Source of the DNA: JAVBQF01 sp031549195
Lineage (GTDB): Bacteria; Bacillota_I; Bacilli_A; RF39; UBA660
Length of the DNA: 11,148 nucleotides
Assembly (NCBI GenBank): GCA_031549195.1
Contig: JAVBQF010000017.1
Coordinates: forward strand, 1-11,148
Direction of reading: 5' to 3'
Shown here: positions 1 through 6,122 of the stretch, piece after piece
Layout: every line of letters begins with the position of its first letter
Numbering within the stretch: position 1 is the first letter of the stretch
The notes under the pieces: model-generated
Database searches by the model: none
What the model saw: the letters and a program-made list of their open reading frames with translations, nothing else
Told to the model about the DNA's origin: nothing
Made by a program: the position numbers and the translations under genes

Positions 1-492
1 TTTACTACTTCCTACATATACATATATATCTGCTATTTCTTTTAATTCATAGCTTATATTACTATTATCTTTCCATGAACTATGACAATATTTATCTTCC
101 TTGTCACTTGTTTTATAACTATCACTACTACATGTTAAACATGCATGGTACTCATACTCTCCTTTTCCCTTTTTTATTACTACTACATAACTACTTGCAT
201 CACAATTATTTCCTTTATAATCTACTACTTCACTTATATACTTATTTCCTTCTAATACTCCTAGACTTACTACTGATGTTTCTAGTAATCCACTGGGTCT
301 ATATTCTCTATTGTCACTAAAAAAAGTCTCTGCACTTACTTTAAATGTTTCTTTCTGATTATTATAATATGTTCCTTTAAAGCCTTTTGTAAAGTTTTGA
401 AAAACTGGTAATGCGATCAATGCCAATATTCCTATTATTATTATTGCTCCCATTACTTCTACTAATGTAAATGCCTTATTATTTTTTATCAT
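1..492 (-). CDS. Type IV prepilin-like protein, partial (C-terminus beyond window)
   Basis: The reading frame is open from ATG at 492 to the window edge, giving 164 codons and no stop. It has a class III prepilin signal: a short basic leader MIKNNKA, then mature FTLVE with Glu at mature position 5, then a hydrophobic stretch (about residues 10-31) ending in LPVF. Prepilin peptidase would cut between Ala7 and Phe8; Ala instead of Gly at -1 is less common but tolerated. The globular part holds Cys97, Cys118, Cys121 and Cys136, which could form disulfides outside the cell. GGAGG at 501-505 lies 8 bases before the ATG and fixes the start. It follows the aspS terminator, so it should have its own promoter; the AT-rich stretch at 505-550 has no convincing one. 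Codon use is extreme: Ser is almost always AGT and Val almost always GTA. It could be a competence pseudopilin or a minor pilin; the specific role is not readable. Confidence 0.85.
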   Translation of the reverse strand, partial: MIKNNKAFTLVEVMGAIIIIGILALIALPVFQNFTKGFKGTYYNNQKETFKVSAETFFSDNREYRPSGLLETSVVSLGVLEGNKYISEVVDYKGNNCDASSYVVVIKKGKGEYEYHACLTCSSDSYKTSDKEDKYCHSSWKDNSNISYELKEIADIYVYVGSSK

Positions 493-550
493 AATATATA
501 CCTCCAAGATTATTACTTTAACTTAATAATACAACTTTTTTGAATAAATT

Positions 551-577
551 AAAAGAAAAACAGCAAAAATTGCTGTT
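551..577 (-). terminator. Intrinsic terminator of the hisS-aspS operon
   Basis: On the minus strand AACAGCAA and TTGCTGTT form an 8-bp stem around a TTT loop, followed by a T-rich tract TTTTTCTTTT. It lies 8 bases after the aspS stop codon and before the pilin gene, so it separates the two transcription units. Confidence 0.9.
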
Positions 578-585
578 CCACTTTA

Positions 586-1899
586 TTATGGTGTTAATCT
601 ATTAGGCCCACGGAATAAAAACATTGATTCTTTAATAGTTGGAATATTTAGAAGTAACATTGTTAATCTATCTACACCAATTGCAAAGCCACCATGTGGT
701 GGGCATCCATATTTAAAGAAATTCATATAGAATTCGACATCTGCTCCAAGCCCCTTCTCTTTAGCTTGTTCTTTTAATATATCATATCTATGTTCTCTTT
801 GAGCACCGGTAGTAATTTCTACTCCTCTCCAGATAAGATCAAATCCTTGAGGAATACCATCTTTTCTCATATGATAGAAAGCACGTTTTTTAGGACTAAA
901 GTCTGTTACAAAAATAAACTCACTATTATATTTTTCCATTGCATATCTATAAGCAAGCTTTTCACTTTCAGCATTCATATCCCCTACATCAAGTGATGGC
1001 ATTTCAAAATTATACTTTTCTTTTAACTCTTTATATAAATCTGGAAGTTTTACTCTAGGGAAAGGAGTCTTTGGCACTACTACTTCTGTACCAAATGCAT
1101 TCTTAATTATTTCTCCATATCTTTCATTCACCTTTGTAATGGCATACGTAAGCATATTTTCTTCTAATTGCATAACATCTTCATATGAATCAATATAACT
1201 AAATTCTAAGTCAAAAGAAGTAAACTCCGTTGTATGTCTATTAGTATTAGAGTTTTCTGCTCTAAATGAAGGTGCTACTTCGAATATTCTATCAAATCCG
1301 CTAGACATAGCCATCTGTTTATAAAACTGTGGAGACTGTGCAAGGTATGCTAATCTGTCGAAATATTTTACTTCAAAAACCTCAGATCCACTTTCGCTTG
1401 CTGCACCAATTAACTTAGGAGTATGTATTTCAGAAAAATCATTTTCATATAAATATTCCCTCATACATTGTACTAAATAACTTTGAATCTTAAACATTAA
1501 AATATTGTTATCGTTTCTTAAGTCAAGAAATCTATTGTCAAGCCTTGTATCTATAAGTGCAGACGAGCTATCTTTAAAGTTAAGAGGTAATTCTTCTAAG
1601 CATCTACTAGTTTCTGTTATTACTGAAGGTATAACTTCATATCCATTTAGTTTCACCTTCTCATTTTCAACTATAGTTCCTTTAATCTTAACTGTACTTT
1701 CAATTGTAATGCCACTTACAATAGCATTTAACTTACTATTTTCTTCATTTTTCTCAATAGTAACTTGTACTTTACCAGTATAATCTCTAAGTATTAAAAA
1801 CTGCACATATTGTAAGTCTCTAATATTATCAACAAATCCTTGTAATTCTATTTCTTTACCAAAATAATCTCTTAAATCCTTTATATATATTCTTTCCAT
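586..1899 (-). CDS. aspS: Aspartate--tRNA ligase, archaeal-type (possibly Asp/Asn non-discriminating)
   Basis: This class IIb synthetase charges tRNA-Asp with aspartate in the cytoplasm. At 437 residues it has the compact archaeal-type architecture, not the roughly 590-residue bacterial form with an inserted GAD domain. An OB-fold anticodon domain covers about residues 15-95. The catalytic domain has QSPQ (188-191), motif 2 FRAEN with Arg213 and Glu215 followed by RH at 221-222, and motif 3 GVDR with Arg411, ending in NRLTP. QSPQFYKQ and TGAQREH separate it from AsnRS. Short enzymes of this kind are often annotated aspartate--tRNA(Asn) ligase and work with GatCAB. By my alignment, the anticodon-domain position that is Trp in discriminating and His in non-discriminating archaeal enzymes is Asp24 here, so specificity stays open. 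The start is set by AAGGAGGG at 1907-1914, which lies inside the last codons of hisS; the two genes are 3 bases apart. Confidence 0.95.
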   Translation of the reverse strand: MERIYIKDLRDYFGKEIELQGFVDNIRDLQYVQFLILRDYTGKVQVTIEKNEENSKLNAIVSGITIESTVKIKGTIVENEKVKLNGYEVIPSVITETSRCLEELPLNFKDSSSALIDTRLDNRFLDLRNDNNILMFKIQSYLVQCMREYLYENDFSEIHTPKLIGAASESGSEVFEVKYFDRLAYLAQSPQFYKQMAMSSGFDRIFEVAPSFRAENSNTNRHTTEFTSFDLEFSYIDSYEDVMQLEENMLTYAITKVNERYGEIIKNAFGTEVVVPKTPFPRVKLPDLYKELKEKYNFEMPSLDVGDMNAESEKLAYRYAMEKYNSEFIFVTDFSPKKRAFYHMRKDGIPQGFDLIWRGVEITTGAQREHRYDILKEQAKEKGLGADVEFYMNFFKYGCPPHGGFAIGVDRLTMLLLNIPTIKESMFLFRGPNRLTP

Positions 1900-1902
1900 A
1901 TA

Positions 1903-3351
1903 TTATCCCTCCTTGTGACAGTTACCATCACAATCGCAATTATGGTCTCCGTCATCTTCATGACAATGTCCACCACATTTACAATCATGATTTTCGTTTT
2001 TATCATGACAATGTCCACCACATTCGCAACTATGCTCTTCTTCATCATGGCTTTCACCACAACCACAACCATGATCATCTTCAATGGACAAAGTCTCATC
2101 TAAATAGTAAAGTAAATAATCAAGACCAATTGACACTTCTTCTTTTGTTTTATTATTTTTTACCTTAACTTCATCCTTTTTCAAATCTTCATCATTAAGT
2201 ATTATTAACAGTTTACTATTCAATCTATCTGCTTGTTTAAATTGTCCCTTCAATCCTCTACTGGTGTATTCAGTTTCAACACGGAATCCAAACATTCTAA
2301 GTGACTGCATAAGTGACATTGCATATTTTTTTTCTGTTTCTGACACATACATTATAAATATTTCAATATCATCAACTATTGGTAGTTTTATCTTCTCTAA
2401 TTCAAGAGCTTGTATTAATCTGCCTATTCCCATTGCAAAACCCATACCTGCAGTTTCAGGTCCATCAAGAAGCGTTACAAGACCGTTATATCTTCCGCCA
2501 GCTCCTAATACATTATTAGAGCCAAATCCATCAACTTTAGCCTCAATTTCAAATACAGTATGATTATAATAGTCAAGACCTCTTACTAATTTAGGATCTA
2601 CTACATAATCTACTTCTAATAGAGCTAAGTACTCTTTTACTTTTTCAAATCTCTCTTTACTTTCTTCATTTAAATAGTCAATTGTACTAGGAGCATCCTT
2701 CAAATAGGTATGATCCTTATCTACTTTACAATCTAATATTCTAAGTGGATTTTTGGCAAATCTTTCCTTACAGTCTGGACAAAGCTCTTCAAGATGAGGC
2801 TTAAAATGTTTTATAAGTGCTTCTCTATGGTTATCTCTTGATTCTTTATCACCAAGAGAATTAATACTTACTTTTATTTCTTTAAGTCCTAGCATCTTAA
2901 ATAAGTTTACAGGTATTGATATCACCTCAGCATCTACCATTGGATCATCACTGCCTAATGCCTCTACCCCAAACTGAGTAAATTCCCTATCTCTGCCTGA
3001 TTGAGGCCTTTCGTAACGATACATTGTGCCATTATAGTAAACCTTAACCGGCTGAGTAGCATCTCCATACATCTTATTCTCAATATAGCTTCTAACAACC
3101 CCTGCAGTACCTTCTGGACGAAGAGTCATATTTCTATCTCCTCTATCCATAAAGTCATATGTTTCCTTTCTAACTACATCAGTCGAATCACCCATACCTC
3201 TGTGGAAAACTTCACTTGATTCAAAAATAGGTGTTCTAATAAAAGTGTAGTTATATTTTTCCATTAACATATCTATTACTTTATTCACATATTGCCATTT
3301 TTTAGCATCAAGTCCATAAATGTCATAACATCCCTTTGGTTTCGTATACAT
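1903..3351 (-). CDS. hisS: Histidine--tRNA ligase with Cys/His-rich metal-binding-like C-terminal tail
   Basis: This class IIa synthetase charges tRNA-His. The core (residues 1-426) is complete and of normal family length: motif 1 around Pro41, motif 2 YRYERPQ (111-117) with GRDREFTQ after it, the HisA signature LVRGLDYY (255-262), AGGRYNG (284-290), motif 3 GFAMGIGR (304-311), and a C-terminal anticodon-binding domain at about 328-420. The odd part is residues 427-482: four units built on H-x-C-x-C-x-G, holding 11 Cys and 10 His among acidic residues. This looks like a metal-binding tail and is not part of any HisRS domain I know. The start is fixed by AAAGGAGG at 3356-3363, just below the T-box terminator. 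It is first in an operon with aspS and is controlled by a T-box that appears to sense tRNA-Asp. Confidence 0.97.
   Translation of the reverse strand: MYTKPKGCYDIYGLDAKKWQYVNKVIDMLMEKYNYTFIRTPIFESSEVFHRGMGDSTDVVRKETYDFMDRGDRNMTLRPEGTAGVVRSYIENKMYGDATQPVKVYYNGTMYRYERPQSGRDREFTQFGVEALGSDDPMVDAEVISIPVNLFKMLGLKEIKVSINSLGDKESRDNHREALIKHFKPHLEELCPDCKERFAKNPLRILDCKVDKDHTYLKDAPSTIDYLNEESKERFEKVKEYLALLEVDYVVDPKLVRGLDYYNHTVFEIEAKVDGFGSNNVLGAGGRYNGLVTLLDGPETAGMGFAMGIGRLIQALELEKIKLPIVDDIEIFIMYVSETEKKYAMSLMQSLRMFGFRVETEYTSRGLKGQFKQADRLNSKLLIILNDEDLKKDEVKVKNNKTKEEVSIGLDYLLYYLDETLSIEDDHGCGCGESHDEEEHSCECGGHCHDKNENHDCKCGGHCHEDDGDHNCDCDGNCHKEG
1906..2073 (-). repeat. In-frame tandem repeats encoding the Cys/His tail of HisRS
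   Basis: Four units follow one another in the hisS frame: HGCGCGESHDEEE (13), HSCECGGHCHDKNEN (15), HDCKCGGHCHEDDGD (15) and HNCDCDGNCHKEG (13). The middle two are nearest to each other. A 22-base identity (1958-1979 and 2003-2024) recurs at exactly 45 bases, or 15 codons, which suggests growth by tandem duplication. The protein pattern is better kept than the linker bases, so the Cys/His spacing appears to be under selection. Confidence 0.9.
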
Positions 3352-3363
3352 AAATCCTCCTTT

Positions 3364-3410
3364 AAATTAAAAAGATGGCACTAATAAGGGCGAAAAATCG
3401 CGGTGCCACC
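3364..3410 (-). terminator. T-box attenuator terminator
   Basis: GGTGGCAC (3410-3403) pairs with GTGCCATC (3381-3374), giving 8 bp with one G-U, followed by TTTTT-AA-TTT. The 5' arm uses the same bases as the antiterminator helix and its tRNA-pairing bulge, so the two folds exclude each other. Uncharged tRNA bound to the bulge would favour readthrough into hisS. The T tract runs straight into the hisS ribosome binding site. Confidence 0.92.
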
Positions 3411-3561
3411 TTAATTCCATAAATTAATATGCTTAAATTCTTAACGCGAATACACGAACCTTCCATTACTACAAACGTCTTCATTATTTATCCCTAAGTA
3501 TTTCCATCAAACATACTCTTTCTGTTAAAAGATATAATAATTACTCTTTTTGTAAGAAGTT
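3364..3561 (-). promoter_or_regulatory. T-box leader of hisS-aspS, apparently specific for tRNA-Asp
   Basis: The leader RNA has all the main T-box parts. In Stem I, CTTC (3559-3556) and TACAAA (3554-3549) pair with GAAG (3463-3460) and TTTGTA (3475-3470). The specifier loop has AAGAGTA on the 5' side (AGTA at 3545-3542) and GAAGACG on the 3' side (3482-3476). The next helix pairs 3541-3531 with 3492-3483. The tip helix AGTAT/ATACT closes a loop carrying GATG (3508-3505), which fits the GNUG motif. The antiterminator is perfect: AAGG, bulge TGGCACC, GCGA, loop, TCGC, CCTT (3412-3386). The triplet in the specifier position is GAC (3479-3477), an Asp codon. The bulge UGGC (3408-3405) would pair with a tRNA ending GCCA, as tRNA-Asp does; tRNA-His ends CCCA. 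No His codon is in the loop. Confidence 0.95.
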
Positions 3562-3567
3562 AATCTT

Positions 3568-3596
3568 ATTTTACAATATATATATTTAAAATACAA
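3568..3596 (-). promoter_or_regulatory. Promoter of the hisS-aspS operon
   Basis: On the minus strand TTGTAT (3596-3591) and TAAAAT (3573-3568) are 17 bases apart, which fits a vegetative sigma-70/SigA promoter. Transcription would begin near 3561, just before Stem I of the T-box. The -35 box is only 12 bases after the stop of the upstream 251-residue gene, and I see no terminator between them, so some readthrough is possible. Confidence 0.8.
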
Positions 3597-3608
3597 TACG
3601 TTTATTCA

Positions 3609-4364
3609 TTACTTTTTTATATCTACGCTGCTTATTTTATGAAAAGCAAATTCGCCAAATGCATCATATAGTTTTTGCATACCAAATTGCCAATTCCCTT
3701 TTGCTTCACTTGGTGTTAAAAAATCTTTTTCTACAAGCACTGCCTTACTACCTCTTGCTGCACCATCTTCCAAACTTTCTTCTATCTTTTCTAATCCAGC
3801 AGTTTCATTAAATAATTTTATTTTTGCCTCAGATGTTTCAATTAACATAACGTTAGAAATACCTTTCAGCATTGAAATAGTAAGAGAAGGTGTAGAATGC
3901 ATCAAAGTAATTTCTTGAGTATTACCTTGTTCATCTACACGATAAGTAACAGTATCTACAATACTGCTATTATACCCGTGTCCAAATTTTATTAATGGTC
4001 CCTTTTTACTTGGTGAAAATGTGTAATGCACATGACCCATTGAGGTATCCGCTGAAAGCGAAACTGAAGAAGGGAAACAATGATACTTTAGTTGTGTTTT
4101 ACTTCCTTTTTCATCTGTTATAAAAAATGGGCTATAAGTTCCTTCTGAATAATATAATGGCGTTGATTGTGATAACCTCAAGCTTTCTGCTAAAGTCATG
4201 TCTAATTCAAAATCAAATCCAAGTATTTTAAAAGAATCCGCTACTAAACCAGGATGCATTTGATAATCTTTTAGTAAGTTTTCTTCAGACAATACATCCA
4301 TTGAATCTTCATTTATTCTATTATTCTCATCACATAAATCTACTTTTTTTGTTATTATATCCAT
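3609..4364 (-). CDS. Uncharacterised soluble protein, 251 residues
   Basis: I do not recognise this family. The protein has no signal peptide and no membrane segment. It is polar, rich in Ser and Thr, with two Cys (11 and 96) and a beta-rich middle: alternating hydrophobic strands around SVSLSADTSMGHVHYTFS, then TVTYRVDEQGNTQEITL. The C-terminal quarter contains GNWQFGMQKLYDAFGEFAFH. The start at 4364 follows AAGGAAAGGTG by 5 bases, a usable ribosome binding site. It lies 51 bases after the second ABC gene on the same strand with no terminator able to act in that direction, so it is probably the last gene of the ABC operon. A role linked to the exporter (regulator, substrate or immunity) is only a guess from position; it could equally be an independent cytoplasmic protein. 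Confidence 0.8.
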   Translation of the reverse strand: MDIITKKVDLCDENNRINEDSMDVLSEENLLKDYQMHPGLVADSFKILGFDFELDMTLAESLRLSQSTPLYYSEGTYSPFFITDEKGSKTQLKYHCFPSSVSLSADTSMGHVHYTFSPSKKGPLIKFGHGYNSSIVDTVTYRVDEQGNTQEITLMHSTPSLTISMLKGISNVMLIETSEAKIKLFNETAGLEKIEESLEDGAARGSKAVLVEKDFLTPSEAKGNWQFGMQKLYDAFGEFAFHKISSVDIKK

Positions 4365-4415
4365 TATATCACCTTTCCTTATATGACCATTAAATCATTT
4401 TTTAGCAAGTAAATG

Positions 4416-6122
4416 CTATTTTTGTAGTTCTTGATAGTACCTATTATTCTTTAATAATTCCTTATGTTTACCAATCCCTACTATTTTCCCTTTATCAACA
4501 ACTATTATTTTATCAGCTATTTTCATTTGACTTGGAGTATGCGTGATCATAACTACTGTATGATCATTTTTAAACCCTTTTAATAAGTTTGTTATATGCT
4601 TAGCAGTATTTGGATCAAGTGATGACGTTACCTCATCTAATAGCAATACTTGTGATTCAGCAAGAAGTGTCCTAGCAAGTGAAATAAGTTGTTTTTGTCC
4701 ACCCGATACATCAAGTGCATCCTCTTTTAAAACTGTATTATATTTCCTAGGTAAACTCATAAGAAAATCATGTATACCAACTCTTTTACAAGCTTCTATC
4801 TGTTTATCAACATTTTTATTAACTAGACCTAAGTTTTCTTTAATACTCATATTAAATATAAACGGCTTCTGTGTTGCTATAGAAACATATTTAGGATAAG
4901 CTTCTATCCCATATTCATTAATATTAACACCATCTATATAAATGTTACCATTTTCTGGTTTATATAGTCTTAATAGCAACTTAAGTATAGTTGATTTACC
5001 ACTACCACTTTTACCAACTATTGCAACTAAAGAATTAGATTCTATTTCAAAACTTACATTTTTCAAAGTTTTTACATCATTATATGTAAATGTCACCTTA
5101 TCAAACTCGATATTACCAAACAATTCCTCTTGCGCATAGTCCCCAAAATTCATATTAGTTTCATTGTTATAATTTAATAAACTATGTACCCTATCTAATT
5201 TTACTGAATCTTGACTAATATTATTTAATTTAGCTCTTAAGTCTCTATTACCATTTTCCATTCTATTATAATAACCAATTACAAGTATTAAAGTTGCAAC
5301 TTCAATATTTCCATAGGCAAGTTCTAATATCATAATAGCATATGTTATAAACCTACCTAATCTTAATATTGCAGATAAATAGGTCTCCTTTCTATCATGA
5401 TATTTTCTCTTATTCATATAATTGTTGCTCCATCCAGATAGAATACTATTAAATTTTCTATTTAAGTCTTTTTCCATATCAAAAGTTCTTATCTCTTTAT
5501 TACCATCCAATAATTGATTAAAATAGTCAGCTATCTTATCTTGACTTCTTTTTTGCCCCTTTAAATAAATATCTCTTCTTCTATTATGATAATTATATAA
5601 TCTTAAATATATTAAATTAAGTATTAGAGCAATTATACCAATTAATAAATTGCATCTAGTTAGAATAATAATTGATGCTGCTAAAGTAACAAACTTTACG
5701 ATTATCTCTATTAGGGTGTCTGGTATTGCCTTAACGGTAGCTATATCAGATATGGCTGTATTTATAAGATATGATTTAGATATCTTTTTAAAAGCACTAT
5801 CATCATAACTGGATATTTTATCCAAAACCTTATCTTCTAACATTAAATAAACATAATTTGCATTTAGGGAATATGCTATGTTATTAGCTCTACATGCCAA
5901 GTCATATATTATAAATATTACAGCAAATAGTCCTACAAATAGTAATGCTACATCATATAAGCCTAAAGTAACATACTCTAATATTTGAGCTCCAAACCAA
6001 GCAAAGGTTAAAAGTACTCCACTTCTTATTGTAGCAGTCAATAACATTGCAAATAAATATCTTTTTTTATCTGTTTTAAAACTAAAATATTTTTTAAATG
6101 AATCTATAAACTTTTTTATCAT
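4416..6122 (-). CDS. ABC exporter half-transporter (membrane domain plus ATPase), second gene of a pair
   Basis: This 568-residue protein has six membrane spans in about residues 20-290, then an ATPase domain from about 338. ATPase motifs are all intact: aromatic A-loop Tyr347, Walker A GKSGSGKST (370-378), Q-loop Gln418, signature VSGGQ (472-476), Walker B VLLLDE with catalytic Glu497, D-loop SSLDP, and H-loop His528. The fold is that of the ABCB/MsbA-like exporters, which move substrates outward as dimers. It aligns without a gap across the ATPase domain with the gene before it, so the two arose by duplication and most likely pair as a heterodimer. Its ATG overlaps the upstream stop as TAATG, a sign of translational coupling. 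The substrate cannot be read; lipid, peptide or drug export are all possible. Confidence 0.93.
   Translation of the reverse strand: MIKKFIDSFKKYFSFKTDKKRYLFAMLLTATIRSGVLLTFAWFGAQILEYVTLGLYDVALLFVGLFAVIFIIYDLACRANNIAYSLNANYVYLMLEDKVLDKISSYDDSAFKKISKSYLINTAISDIATVKAIPDTLIEIIVKFVTLAASIIILTRCNLLIGIIALILNLIYLRLYNYHNRRRDIYLKGQKRSQDKIADYFNQLLDGNKEIRTFDMEKDLNRKFNSILSGWSNNYMNKRKYHDRKETYLSAILRLGRFITYAIMILELAYGNIEVATLILVIGYYNRMENGNRDLRAKLNNISQDSVKLDRVHSLLNYNNETNMNFGDYAQEELFGNIEFDKVTFTYNDVKTLKNVSFEIESNSLVAIVGKSGSGKSTILKLLLRLYKPENGNIYIDGVNINEYGIEAYPKYVSIATQKPFIFNMSIKENLGLVNKNVDKQIEACKRVGIHDFLMSLPRKYNTVLKEDALDVSGGQKQLISLARTLLAESQVLLLDEVTSSLDPNTAKHITNLLKGFKNDHTVVMITHTPSQMKIADKIIVVDKGKIVGIGKHKELLKNNRYYQELQK

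Noticed and set aside
75..320. Plus-strand open frame rich in Leu, Tyr and His
   Set aside because: It is antisense to the pilin gene; the composition comes from the reverse complement of its AGT/GTA-rich codons, and it has no ribosome binding site.
586..1899. Asparaginyl-tRNA synthetase
   Set aside because: QSPQFYKQ in the flipping loop, TGAQREHRYD and the FKYGCPPHGG block are AspRS-type; AsnRS has a different loop there.
1958..2024. Two identical 22-base copies, CRISPR-like at first glance
   Set aside because: There are only two exact copies, the period is a multiple of three, and the whole lies in frame inside hisS. It is a protein repeat.
1881..2103. Open frames on both strands across the hisS tail, rich in Val, Met and Thr
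   Set aside because: They are shadows of the Cys/His repeat in other frames. The HisRS frame is continuous with a full enzyme and has the expected spacing to aspS.
4403..4423. Hairpin TAGCA/TGCTA at the end of the second ABC gene
   Set aside because: The T tract follows it only on the plus strand, where nothing is transcribed towards it. On the minus strand it is followed by A residues, so it should not end the ABC transcript.
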